Below, piece after piece: positions 1 to 7,986 of a stretch of DNA of 64,000 nt. This DNA is from Betaproteobacteria bacterium. Its GTDB lineage: Bacteria; Pseudomonadota; Gammaproteobacteria; Burkholderiales; Usitatibacteraceae. Every line of letters begins with the position of its first letter. The stretch's first letter is position 1. The position numbers and the translations under genes are program-made. The notes below the pieces were generated by a model. It was not told the origin of the DNA and did no database searches. It saw nothing but the letters and a program-made list of their open reading frames with translations. The DNA lies in the NCBI GenBank assembly GCA_016711875.1, contig JADJSD010000008.1, positions 62,001-126,000 on the forward strand, written 5' to 3'.

Positions 1-2
1 CA

Positions 3-1469
3 CCCCCCCCGAACGCCGACGACGCGGCCATCGACCGATGGCATGAAGCCGCCGTGACCGCCGGCCTCGGCGTGTTCGACCGCGACCTCGTCGCCGGGAG
101 CGTCTACCGCTCCCCCGAGCTGCTCGCACAGTGGGATTACGACGCCTCCACCGCCGACCGCCCCGCCGACGCCAAGGCGGTCATCCACCCCGACGACCGG
201 GCGCGCTACGAAGGCCGGCTCGTCGACATCGATAGCGGGGCGGCCGACTCGACGCGCATCGAGCTGCGCATGCGCGCCCGCGACGGCTCCTGGCGCTGGG
301 TGCGCTGGACCGCACGGATCGCGGGGCGCGACGCGAATGGCCGGGCGACCCGCGTCATCGGATCCGTCGCCGACATCCACGAGCTGCACGAGGCCGCCGA
401 GCGGGCGCAGGAGAGCCAACTGCGCCTGCAGGGCATCGTGGATTCCGCCATGGACGCGATCATCTCCATCGACGAGGCGCAGCGCATCACCCTGTTCAAC
501 CGCGCGGCCGAGCGCATCTTCGGCTACGGCGCCGGCGAGGTGATGGGACAGCCGCTCACGATGCTCATGCCCGATCGCTTCCACGAGAGGCACCCGACGC
601 ACGTCGACGGGTTCGGCCACACCGGCATCTCCAGCCGCCCGATGATGTCCCAGCGCATCGTCTCGGCGAAGAGGAAGGGCGGCGAGGAGTTCCCGATCGA
701 CGCGTCGATCTCCCAGTCGAGCCTGGGGCATGGCCGCATCTTCACCGTCATCCTGCGGGACGTATCGATCCGCGAGCGAACGCAGCGCGAGCTCGCCCAG
801 GCCCGCGAGGACCTGCGCGAGCTCTCGGTCGCCTCGCGCACGGCGCGCGAGCAGGAAAACAGCCGCATCTCGCGCGAGCTGCACGACGAGCTCGGCCAGA
901 ACCTCACCTCGCTCAAGATGGACCTCGCCTGGCTCGAGGCCAACACGCCGGCCGACGAATCACGCGTGCGGCGCACCCTCGTCGCGATGCGATCCGTGCT
1001 CGACAGCACCGTGGCGGCCACGCGCCGCATCTCGGCGGACCTTCGCCCGCTCATGCTGGACGACCTGGGGCTCGCCGCCGCCCTCGAGTGGCTCGTGGAG
1101 GAGACGGCGCGGCGCCATGGGTTCGACGTCGACCTCCAGGTCGATGAGCTCTCGGCCAACATCGCCGAGCCCCTCGCCTCGCAGATCTACCGCATCGTCC
1201 AGGAAAGCCTCACCAACGCCGGGCGCCACGCCGCGGCGCGCAACGTGCGGGTGCACGTGCGCGCCATCGGGCCGGAGATCCACCTCGACGTGCAGGACGA
1301 TGGCCGCGGCATCGCGCCGGACGACCTGCGCAAGAAGGGGTCGTTCGGGCTGGTGGGCATCCGCGAGCGCGTCTACATCCTCGCGGGCTCGGTGGAGATG
1401 CGCGGCGACCCCGGCCGGGGCACCGCCATCCACGTGCGCCTGCCGATCCCGGCCGAGGCCGGCTCATGA
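3..1469 (+). CDS. PAS-domain sensor histidine kinase (NarX/UhpB-like), 5' end outside window
   Basis: The reading frame is open to the window edge, and residues before the first available GTG (position 54) already look like the start of a PAS fold, so the true start lies upstream. Seen in order (numbering from 54): a PAS_3-like domain in the first 110 residues, a second PAS at about 122-245, a short coiled coil, a HisKA_3 dimerisation helix with RELHDELGQ (phosphoacceptor His277), and an ATPase domain with DDGRGI and GLVGIRERV. No membrane segment is visible in the part present. The stop overlaps the start of the next gene (ATGA), so the two probably form a two-component pair. The signal sensed is unknown. 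Confidence 0.9.
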   Translation, partial: PPPNADDAAIDRWHEAAVTAGLGVFDRDLVAGSVYRSPELLAQWDYDASTADRPADAKAVIHPDDRARYEGRLVDIDSGAADSTRIELRMRARDGSWRWVRWTARIAGRDANGRATRVIGSVADIHELHEAAERAQESQLRLQGIVDSAMDAIISIDEAQRITLFNRAAERIFGYGAGEVMGQPLTMLMPDRFHERHPTHVDGFGHTGISSRPMMSQRIVSAKRKGGEEFPIDASISQSSLGHGRIFTVILRDVSIRERTQRELAQAREDLRELSVASRTAREQENSRISRELHDELGQNLTSLKMDLAWLEANTPADESRVRRTLVAMRSVLDSTVAATRRISADLRPLMLDDLGLAAALEWLVEETARRHGFDVDLQVDELSANIAEPLASQIYRIVQESLTNAGRHAAARNVRVHVRAIGPEIHLDVQDDGRGIAPDDLRKKGSFGLVGIRERVYILAGSVEMRGDPGRGTAIHVRLPIPAEAGS

Positions 1470-2116
1470 GCACGCGCGTCGTCATCGCCGACGACCACAC
1501 CATCGTCCGCGAGGGCCTGCGACGCATCCTGGAGGGCCAGGATGGCATCGAGGTCTCCGGCGAGGCCGTGAACGGCCACGAGGTGATGGAACGGGTGCGG
1601 GCCGGCGGGTTCGAGCTGCTCCTGCTCGATCTCTCCATGCCCGGCAAGAGCGGGATCGAGCTCATCAAGCAGGTGCGCGACGAGGCGCCCCGGCTACGCA
1701 TCCTGGTGCTCACCATGCACGAGGAGGACCAGTACGCCGTGCGGGCGATCCGCGCGGGGGCCCAGGGCTACCTCACCAAGGAAAGCGCCCCCTCGCAGCT
1801 CGTGTCGGCCATCCGCCGCATCGCCGAAGGCCGCCCCTACATCAGCGCCAACGTCGCCGAGCAACTCGCCCTCGACGTGATGCCCGGCAACGACGAGGAG
1901 CCCCACAAGCACCTCTCCGACCGCGAGTTCGAGATATTCCAGCTCCTGGTGGGCGGGCGCGGGGTTTCCGAGATCGCCGGCCAGCTGCACCTGAGCGTGA
2001 AGACGGTCAGCACCCACAAGACGCGCATCCTGCAGAAGATGAACGCGCAGTCCGTCGCGGATCTCGTCCGGTACGCCATCCGGCACCGCCTGTCCCCCGA
2101 CTCTCCCTCCGGCTGA
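1466..2116 (+). CDS. NarL/FixJ-family response regulator
   Basis: This is a 216-residue two-domain regulator. The N-terminal receiver has the acidic pair DD at 9-10, the phosphoacceptor Asp55 in LLLLDLSMPG and Lys105 in YLTKES. The C-terminal LuxR-type helix-turn-helix contains LSDREFEIFQLL and the recognition-helix region HLSVKTVSTHKTRI. It overlaps the upstream kinase by 4 bases and is almost certainly its partner. Its DNA targets are unknown; a perfect inverted repeat at 2127-2146 just downstream is a candidate site because NarL-type regulators bind short inverted repeats, but this is inference. Confidence 0.92.
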   Translation: MSTRVVIADDHTIVREGLRRILEGQDGIEVSGEAVNGHEVMERVRAGGFELLLLDLSMPGKSGIELIKQVRDEAPRLRILVLTMHEEDQYAVRAIRAGAQGYLTKESAPSQLVSAIRRIAEGRPYISANVAEQLALDVMPGNDEEPHKHLSDREFEIFQLLVGGRGVSEIAGQLHLSVKTVSTHKTRILQKMNAQSVADLVRYAIRHRLSPDSPSG

Positions 2117-2126
2117 ACCGGTTGCC

Positions 2127-2146
2127 GGGTAGGAATCGTCCTACCC
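2127..2146. promoter_or_regulatory. perfect 8-bp inverted repeat, candidate operator
   Basis: GGGTAGGA and TCCTACCC flank a 4-base centre. The half TCCTAC recurs at 2163-2168. The repeat sits in the 141-base gap between two response-regulator genes. It has no T-tract, so it does not look like an intrinsic terminator. A binding site for the NarL-type regulator encoded just upstream is a reasonable guess. Confidence 0.4.
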
Positions 2147-2257
2147 CTCAGGCGAGGCAGGGTCCTACAGCGCGAATCAGCCGTGGCCGATACCCGGCGG
2201 CCGTGTCGCCCGCGATACTGCGGTCATGTCTCGACGCCCTCTCTCCCGGAACCCGCG

Positions 2258-2641
2258 ATGAACCTGTTCATCGTCGAGGATTCCATCCCGGTCCGCGAAC
2301 GCCTCCTGCGCACCCTGGAGGGCCTGGGCGACCTCGAGATCGTCGGAACTGCCGAGGATGTCTCCCCGGCCATCGAGGCGCTCTCCAGCGCGCCGCCCGA
2401 CGCGCTCATCCTCGACCTCCAGCTGCCCAGCGGCAGCGGCCTGCAGGTGCTGCGGGCGGTTCGCGCCAAGCTGCCGAACATGCGCGTGATCGTCATGACC
2501 AATTTCGCCGCCGAACCCTACCGCAAGGCCGCGCTAGCGGCCGGCGCCGAGGTGTTCCTCGACAAGTCCGCGGACTTCGCCCGCGTGCGCGACATCCTTT
2601 CCGCCTGGGGCGCCGATTGCCGACGCGCCCTGGTCCACTGA
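2258..2641 (+). CDS. single-domain response regulator (receiver only)
   Basis: The product is a 127-residue CheY-like receiver with no output domain: acidic residues in VEDS near the N-terminus, phosphoacceptor Asp53 in ILDLQLP, Thr81 in VMTNF and Lys103 in FLDKS. The ATG at 2258 is chosen because the receiver fold begins there. The longer in-frame start at 2183 adds only arginine- and proline-rich residues with no family resemblance. It probably acts through protein contacts, for example as a phosphate sink or partner of the neighbouring kinase. A -10-like GATACT lies upstream, but no convincing -35 does. Confidence 0.85.
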   Translation: MNLFIVEDSIPVRERLLRTLEGLGDLEIVGTAEDVSPAIEALSSAPPDALILDLQLPSGSGLQVLRAVRAKLPNMRVIVMTNFAAEPYRKAALAAGAEVFLDKSADFARVRDILSAWGADCRRALVH

Positions 2642-2673
2642 ATCCCCCGATGTCCACCCGAAAGGAAAAGCCC

Positions 2674-3483
2674 ATGAGCACCGTCCGAGCCCCGAGCCAA
2701 GCGGATGCCCATCGATCCACCCTGGCCGAAGCCTGCCGCCTGCTGCGCCTTCCGGAGGTCACCGGCGCGAGCCAGGTCGACACGACGTTCCTGCACCGCC
2801 GCCTGAAGGCCGGCCAGCGCCTCACGTCCCAGGGCGAACCGTTCGAGGCCTTGTACGTGGTCGCCGAGGGCTTCTTCAAGACCTTCGTGGCCGACGAGAC
2901 GGGCAACCAGCTCGTGCTCGGCTTTCCCCTCCAGGGCGACCTGGTCGGCGCCGACGGCCTGTGCAATCACCGCCATGCGTCCTACGCGGTCGCCCTCACG
3001 GACGCCGAGGTGGTCGTCGTGCCGTTCCGCTCGATCGCGAACCTCGGCCGGTCGCTGGACGACTTCGAGCAGCTCATCTACCGGGCCATCAGCCGTGAAC
3101 TGGTGACGGATCACGCGCTGCGCTCGCTCATCGGGACGCTGGGCGCCGAGGCCCGCGTCGCGCGCTTCCTCGCGCTCTTCGCCGAGCGTTGCGGCAAGGC
3201 CGGCCACGCCGCCGAGCGCTTCACGCTGCCGATGACGCGCCAGGAAATCGGCAGCTACCTCGGCCTCACGCTCGAGACCGTGAGCCGCGCCTTCTCGGCC
3301 CTCGCCGATGCCGGGCTCATCACCGTGGCCCAGCGCGAAATCGGGCTCGCCGACATCGAACAGCTGCGCACGCTCCAGAAGCTGCACCCGAACGCCGCCG
3401 GCCGCAGCACGGGTCGGCGAGCCGCCGATCGCCCCACCCGCCGCAACGTGACCTGGATGGACATGCTGGGCGCGGCTGCCTGA
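2674..3483 (+). CDS. Crp/Fnr-family transcriptional regulator
   Basis: This 269-residue protein has an N-terminal cyclic-nucleotide-binding beta-roll (LKAGQRLTSQGEPFEALYVV and following) and a C-terminal winged helix with MTRQEIGSYLGLTLETVSRA, the signature of FNR/FixK-type helix-turn-helix domains. The recognition helix ETVSR predicts binding to TTGAT/TTGAC-type half-sites. The four cysteines that hold the FNR Fe-S cluster are not present as a set; there is one near the N-terminus (Cys21) and two scattered. Oxygen sensing by a cluster is therefore unlikely and the effector is unknown. The start at 2674 follows a good AAAGGAAAAG ribosome site. Candidate target sites occur at 4203 and 42169. 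Confidence 0.88.
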   Translation: MSTVRAPSQADAHRSTLAEACRLLRLPEVTGASQVDTTFLHRRLKAGQRLTSQGEPFEALYVVAEGFFKTFVADETGNQLVLGFPLQGDLVGADGLCNHRHASYAVALTDAEVVVVPFRSIANLGRSLDDFEQLIYRAISRELVTDHALRSLIGTLGAEARVARFLALFAERCGKAGHAAERFTLPMTRQEIGSYLGLTLETVSRAFSALADAGLITVAQREIGLADIEQLRTLQKLHPNAAGRSTGRRAADRPTRRNVTWMDMLGAAA

Positions 3484-3526
3484 CCTTTCAGTCTCCTCTC
3501 GCCGCGCCTTCGCGCGCGGCCTTCCC

Positions 3527-3557
3527 GGAGGCAGCCTTGCGCTGCCTCCTTTTCTTT
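3527..3557 (+). terminator. intrinsic terminator after the Crp/Fnr gene
   Basis: GGAGGCAGC and GCTGCCTCC form a 9-bp stem with a 5-base loop, followed directly by TTTTCTTT. It lies 44 bases after the stop codon and touches the end of the convergent gene on the minus strand. Confidence 0.85.
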
Positions 3558-4129
3558 CAGCCCGGCGGGGGCTCATCCCGCGCGCCTTCCGGGCGCAGCA
3601 GGACACCACTCGCCACGACCGAAAGCACGCGTCGCGCATCCCGGGTCCGGCCGCTCGCGACGGCGGGATCGGTCGCGACGGCCTGGCGCAGGTGGCCCGT
3701 CACGGCCGCAATGCGCGGTCTCAGCGAATCGGGGATGCGCTTGCGGTGGTTCCAGCCGCTCGCGAGGGATTCCTCCATCCGGCCGATCTCGTCCAGCAAC
3801 GTTTCGCGTTCTTCCTGGGTGAGCGTGGCGCGTCCTTCGGCGAACTCGCGCGCCCCCACCTCGAGGGCGTGCAACGCCTGGCCCACCGCCTCCTCGAGGC
3901 CCTGCCACGCGCTGCGATAGGTGTCGCGCACGGGCGCCGTCGGCGTCACGTCGACGCTGCCGATGCCCTCGCCGATCGTCCTCGCGACCGCGGCGATGTG
4001 CGCCGCCGTGAGCTGCCGGCTGCGCAAGGCGGTGAGGGCGACGTCGCGCACGGCCTCGCGCACGGTGGGCGAAGCCACCGCGTTGCGCGCGCTGCGAAGC
4101 AGGTCGTCGTCGGAGCCGGGGCGTGACAT
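3557..4129 (-). CDS. hypothetical helical protein
   Basis: I do not recognise this 190-residue protein. The predicted character is all-helical, acidic and cytoplasmic, with no signal peptide or membrane segment. It begins with an Asp-rich start (MSRPGSDDD) and contains the helical stretch LTQEERETLLDEIGRMEESLASGW. I chose the ATG at 4129; an in-frame GTG at 4165 would add 12 residues, and neither has a strong ribosome site. It is divergent from the cox-like cluster, and a candidate FNR-type box lies between them. Confidence 0.6.
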   Translation of the reverse strand: MSRPGSDDDLLRSARNAVASPTVREAVRDVALTALRSRQLTAAHIAAVARTIGEGIGSVDVTPTAPVRDTYRSAWQGLEEAVGQALHALEVGAREFAEGRATLTQEERETLLDEIGRMEESLASGWNHRKRIPDSLRPRIAAVTGHLRQAVATDPAVASGRTRDARRVLSVVASGVLLRPEGARDEPPPG

Positions 4130-4202
4130 CGGGGTCGTGAGGAGCGGCAGTCGGGATTGCGCCACCTTGTGACCGAGCCTAGAACATCGATCCCGGAGGC
4201 GA

Positions 4203-4216
4203 TTGCGCTAGATCAA
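4203..4216. promoter_or_regulatory. FNR/ANR-type box (TTGCG-N4-ATCAA)
   Basis: The 14-mer TTGCGCTAGATCAA keeps a perfect right half (ATCAA) and a 3/5 left half of the consensus TTGAT-N4-ATCAA. It lies in the 217-base divergent region between the hypothetical gene and the coxS-like gene. A TAGAAT hexamer at 4274-4279 is a possible -10 for the cluster, but the box would be centred about 76 bases before that start, so which gene it serves is open. Confidence 0.4.
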
Positions 4217-4346
4217 CGGCGCCCCGCTGCGGCGATTGCTGCACCGCACCGAAAGCGCGAACGGCATTCGGATTAGAATCCGGCGACCCGCCGCCGCTGT
4301 ACCCATTCCGAAAAGTCCCAAGCGCCACGCCTAAGGAGGAGAACCG

Positions 4347-4815
4347 ATGGGCAATCCCGTAGCTTTCACGGTGAACGGCCAGGCCGTCACCGCGGACGTC
4401 GAGCCGCGCACGCTGCTCGTCACGTTCCTGCGCGAGCACCTCTCGCTCACCGGCACCCACGTGGGCTGCGACACCGCCCAGTGCGGGGCGTGCACCGTCC
4501 TTCTCGACGGGCGCGCCGTGAAGGCCTGCAACCTCCTCGTGGTCCAGGCGCAGGGAGCGAAGGTCACCACCATCGAGGGCCTTTCGGACGGCGATGCGCT
4601 GCACCCGATGCAGGCCGCCTTCAAGGCGCACCACGGCCTGCAGTGCGGCTTCTGCACCCCCGGCATGGTGATGTCCGCGGTCGAACTCGCCGGGAAGGTG
4701 AAGGACCCGACCGACGAGCACGATCCGCGAGGCGCTCGACGGCAACATCTGCCGCTGCACGGGCTACCACAACATCGTGAAGGCCGTGAAAGCCGGCCTC
4801 GCCAACGCCGGATAG
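4347..4815 (+). pseudogene. coxS: coxS-like [2Fe-2S] subunit of a molybdenum hydroxylase, single-base frameshift
   Basis: The product would be about 156 residues, the normal size of the small Fe-S subunit that carries electrons from the molybdenum site to FAD. Visible are the plant-ferredoxin-type cysteines C41, C46, C49 and C61, and the C-terminal-domain pair C100/C103 (LQCGFCTPG). The second half, ending NICRCTGYHNIVKA, is encoded in a different frame. The switch occurs near 4722, where one extra base (or two missing) separates DEH from IREALDG. Reading straight on gives a false 372-residue protein running into coxL. The ribosome site AAGGAGGAGAA is strong and everything else is intact, so a sequencing error or very recent mutation is likely. 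Confidence 0.8.
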
Positions 4816-4824
4816 GAGGCCTCC

Positions 4825-7176
4825 ATGACCGACCTCACCATCGGCAAGTCCGTCCTGCGCAAGGAGGACGCCCGCTTCCTCACCGGCTCCGGCCAGTACA
4901 CCGACGACGTGGTGATGCCGCGCCAGTCGTACGCGTATTTCCTGCGCTCGCCCTACGCCCACGCCGCGATCAGGGGCGTCGACCTCGCGGGCGCCCGCGA
5001 GATGCCCGGCGTCCTCGCGATCTACACCGGCAAGGACCTGCCGGACGCCGTCGGCGGCCTGCCCTGCGGGTGGCTCATCACCGGCACGGATGGCCAGCCC
5101 ATGAAGGAGCCGAAGCACCCGCTCCTCGCCCAGGGCAAGGTGCGCCACGTGGGCGACCCGGTCGCCATGGTGGTGGCCGACACGTTCCTGGCCGCCAAGG
5201 ATGCCGCCGAGCGCATCGAGGTGGATTACGAACCGCTCCCGGCGGTGGTCGATGTGCGCGATGCGCTCGCCGCGGGCGCGCCCGCCGTGCATGCCGAGGC
5301 GCCGGGAAACGTCTGCTACGTGTGGGCCCTGGGGGACAAGGCAGCCACGGATGCGGCGTTCGCCAGGGCGGCGCATGTCACGACGCTCGAGTTCATCAAC
5401 AACCGGCTCATCCCGAACGCCATCGAACCGCGGGCCTGCAACGCCTCGTACGCGAAGTCGGATGATTCCTACACGCTCTACGTGGCGAGCCAGAACCCGC
5501 ACGTCGAGCGCCTGCTGATGACGGCCTTCGTGCTGGGCCTCCCGGAACACAAGGTGCGCGTCATCGCGCCCGACGTGGGTGGCGGCTTCGGTTCGAAGAT
5601 CTACCTGTACGCCGAGGAGACGATGTGCGTCTGGGCCTCGAAGCTCGTCGGGCGCCCCATCAAGTGGACGGCCGAAAGGAGCGAGAGCTTTCTTTCCGAC
5701 GCGCACGGCCGCGACCACTTCACCAAGGCCGAGCTCGCGCTGGACAAGGACGGGAAGTTCCTCGCGATGCGCGTGGACACCAAGGCATCCATGGGCGCTT
5801 ACCTCTCCACGTTCGCCTCCTGCATCCCGACGATCCTCTATGCGACGCTGCTCGCGGGCCAGTACACGACGCCGGCCATCCACGCCCAGGTGACCGCCGT
5901 CTTCACGAACACGGCCCCCGTCGACGCGTACCGCGGCGCCGGCCGCCCGGAGGCCACTTACGTCGTCGAGCGCCTCGTCGCGACGGCCGCCCGGGAGATG
6001 AAGCTCTCGCAGGACGAGATCCGCCGCCGCAACTTCATCCGCACCTTCCCCTACGCGACGCCCGTCGCGCTCACGTACGACATCGGCGACTACGACGCCT
6101 GCCTCGACGGCGCCATGCAGATGGCCGACGTGGCCGGATTCCCGGCGCGCAAGGCGGAAGCGGCGAAGCGCGGCATGCTGCGGGGGCTGGGATACTCCTC
6201 GTACATCGAGGCGTGCGGCCTCGCGCCCTCGAACATCGCCGGCGCCCTGGGCGCGCGAGCCGGTCTCTATGAAGCCGGGGAAGTGCGCGTGCATCCCACG
6301 GGCAAGGTCACGGTGTTCACCGGTTCCCACAGCCACGGCCAGGGCCACGAGACGACCTTCTCGCAGGTCGTCGCGGATCGTCTCGGCATCGGCGTGGACG
6401 ACGTCGACGTCGTGCATGGCGACACGGGCCGCATCCCGTTCGGGATGGGCACGTATGGTTCGCGCTCGCTCGCCGTCGGTGGCACGGCCATCGTGAAGGC
6501 GCTCGACAAGATCGAGGCCAAGGGCCGCAAGATCGCCGCGCACCTCATGGAGGTGAGCGACACGGACGTCGAGTTCAAGGACGGCCGGTTCACGGTGAAG
6601 GGCACGGACAAGCACGTGCCTTTCGCGCAGGTGGCCTTGACGGCCTACGTCCCGCACAACTACCCGCTCGACAAGCTCGAGCCCGGCCTGGACGAAACCG
6701 CCTTCTACGACCCGACCAACTTCACCTACCCGGCCGGCACGCACATCTGCGAGGTGGAGGTCGACCCGGAAACCGGTACCACGAAGATCGTGAGCTTCAC
6801 CGCCTGCGACGACTTCGGCAACATCGTCAACCCGATGATCGTCGAGGGCCAGGTGCACGGCGGCCTGGCGCAGGGCATCGGGCAGGCGCTGCTCGAAGGC
6901 TGCGTGTACGACCGGGAGTCGGGGCAGCTCCTCACCGGCACCTACATGGACTACGCCATGCCGCGCGCCGACGACCTGCCGAACTTCAAGGTCGACACGC
7001 GCGTGACGGCCTGCACGCACAATCCCCTCGGCGTGAAGGGCTGCGGCGAGGCGGGCGCCATCGGCGCGCCGGCCGCCGTGATCAACGCCCTGTGCGACGC
7101 GCTGGGCGTGAAGGACATCGAGATGCCGGCCACGCCGGAACGCGTCTGGCGCGCCGCCCGCGCGGCCCGGGCCTAG
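4825..7176 (+). CDS. coxL: form II CO-dehydrogenase-like molybdopterin-binding large subunit
   Basis: This 783-residue catalytic subunit belongs to the xanthine-oxidase family, holding Mo-molybdopterin cytosine dinucleotide. The active-site loop reads AYRGAGR (residues 368-374), the form II type, not the AYXCSFR loop with selenyl-cysteine of true aerobic CO dehydrogenase. The catalytic glutamate is E742 in GCGEAG, and the DVGGGFGSK cofactor loop is present. It begins 9 bases after coxS and is followed by coxM, giving the S-L-M order typical of form II clusters. The substrate cannot be told from sequence; form II enzymes may act on aldehydes, purines or other heterocycles rather than CO. Confidence 0.9.
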   Translation: MTDLTIGKSVLRKEDARFLTGSGQYTDDVVMPRQSYAYFLRSPYAHAAIRGVDLAGAREMPGVLAIYTGKDLPDAVGGLPCGWLITGTDGQPMKEPKHPLLAQGKVRHVGDPVAMVVADTFLAAKDAAERIEVDYEPLPAVVDVRDALAAGAPAVHAEAPGNVCYVWALGDKAATDAAFARAAHVTTLEFINNRLIPNAIEPRACNASYAKSDDSYTLYVASQNPHVERLLMTAFVLGLPEHKVRVIAPDVGGGFGSKIYLYAEETMCVWASKLVGRPIKWTAERSESFLSDAHGRDHFTKAELALDKDGKFLAMRVDTKASMGAYLSTFASCIPTILYATLLAGQYTTPAIHAQVTAVFTNTAPVDAYRGAGRPEATYVVERLVATAAREMKLSQDEIRRRNFIRTFPYATPVALTYDIGDYDACLDGAMQMADVAGFPARKAEAAKRGMLRGLGYSSYIEACGLAPSNIAGALGARAGLYEAGEVRVHPTGKVTVFTGSHSHGQGHETTFSQVVADRLGIGVDDVDVVHGDTGRIPFGMGTYGSRSLAVGGTAIVKALDKIEAKGRKIAAHLMEVSDTDVEFKDGRFTVKGTDKHVPFAQVALTAYVPHNYPLDKLEPGLDETAFYDPTNFTYPAGTHICEVEVDPETGTTKIVSFTACDDFGNIVNPMIVEGQVHGGLAQGIGQALLEGCVYDRESGQLLTGTYMDYAMPRADDLPNFKVDTRVTACTHNPLGVKGCGEAGAIGAPAAVINALCDALGVKDIEMPATPERVWRAARAARA

Positions 7177-7186
7177 GGAGAACACC

Positions 7187-7978
7187 ATGCACGCCTTCAA
7201 GTACCACAAGCCGGACACCCTGGCCGCCGCCCTGGGCGGCGATGGGGACGACACCCGCTACCTCGCCGGCGGGCAGTCGCTCGTCGCGGGAATGAAACTG
7301 CGCCTCTCGCAGCCTTCCGACGTCGTGGACCTGGCCGGCCTCGCGGAACTGCGTGGCATCCGGGCCGACGCCGCGACGGTGAGAATCGGGGCGATGATGC
7401 GTCACGCCGAGGTTGCCGCTTCCGCCGATGTCCGATCGCGCATCCCCGCGCTCGCCGATCTCGCCGGAGGGATCGGCGATCGCCAGGTACGCAACATGGG
7501 CACGCTCGGCGGATCGCTCGCCAACAACGACCCCGCCTCGGACTACCCCGGTGCGGTGCTCGGCCTTGGCGCCACGATCGTCACCTCGCAGCGGCGCCTG
7601 GCGGCCGACGACTACTTCATCGGCCTCTACGAGACGGTGCTGGAGCCGCGCGAGGTCATCACCGCGGTCGAGTTCCCGGTGCCGGCGAAGGCCGCCTACG
7701 TGAAGTTCAAGAATGCGGCCTCGCGCTTCGCGCTCGTCGGCGTGTTCGTCGCGCAGACGGCGGCCGGCGTGCGCGTGGCGGTGACGGGCGCCGGCGGCGC
7801 CGGGGTCTTCCGCGTCGCGGAAATGGAACAGGCCCTCGCGAAGCGCTGGTCGCCGGAGGCCGTGAAGTCGATCGCGGTCGCCTCCGACGACCTCACCTCG
7901 GACATCCACGCGAGCGCCGAGTATCGCGCCCACCTCGTGTCCGTGCTCGCCGCCCGCGCCGTGGCCGCGGCCGGCTGA
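7187..7978 (+). CDS. coxM: FAD-binding medium subunit of the molybdenum hydroxylase
   Basis: This 263-residue protein passes electrons from the Fe-S subunit to the final acceptor. The FAD-binding motifs AGGQS (27-31) and the TLGGSLANNDPASDYP loop are both clear, and the C-terminal CO_deh_flav_C domain follows. It starts 10 bases after coxL, so S, L and M are surely cotranscribed. The length is slightly below the 280-290 residues common in the family but all conserved blocks are present. Confidence 0.9.
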   Translation: MHAFKYHKPDTLAAALGGDGDDTRYLAGGQSLVAGMKLRLSQPSDVVDLAGLAELRGIRADAATVRIGAMMRHAEVAASADVRSRIPALADLAGGIGDRQVRNMGTLGGSLANNDPASDYPGAVLGLGATIVTSQRRLAADDYFIGLYETVLEPREVITAVEFPVPAKAAYVKFKNAASRFALVGVFVAQTAAGVRVAVTGAGGAGVFRVAEMEQALAKRWSPEAVKSIAVASDDLTSDIHASAEYRAHLVSVLAARAVAAAG

Positions 7979-7986
7979 CGCGCCCC

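Noticed and set aside
730..3483. A 917-codon frame running across the kinase and two receivers into the Crp/Fnr gene
   Set aside because: Only the last 269 residues are a real protein; the rest is a shadow of three genes in other frames.
4347..5465. A 372-residue frame that looks like a CoxS fusion protein
   Set aside because: After about residue 125 it becomes Arg/Pro-rich nonsense and overlaps coxL; the true CoxS end is in another frame. It is a frameshift artefact.
4621..7254. An 877-codon minus-strand frame opposite coxL
   Set aside because: It is rich in Arg, His, Val and Gly with no domain, and coxL has clear catalytic motifs. Long antisense frames are expected at this GC content.
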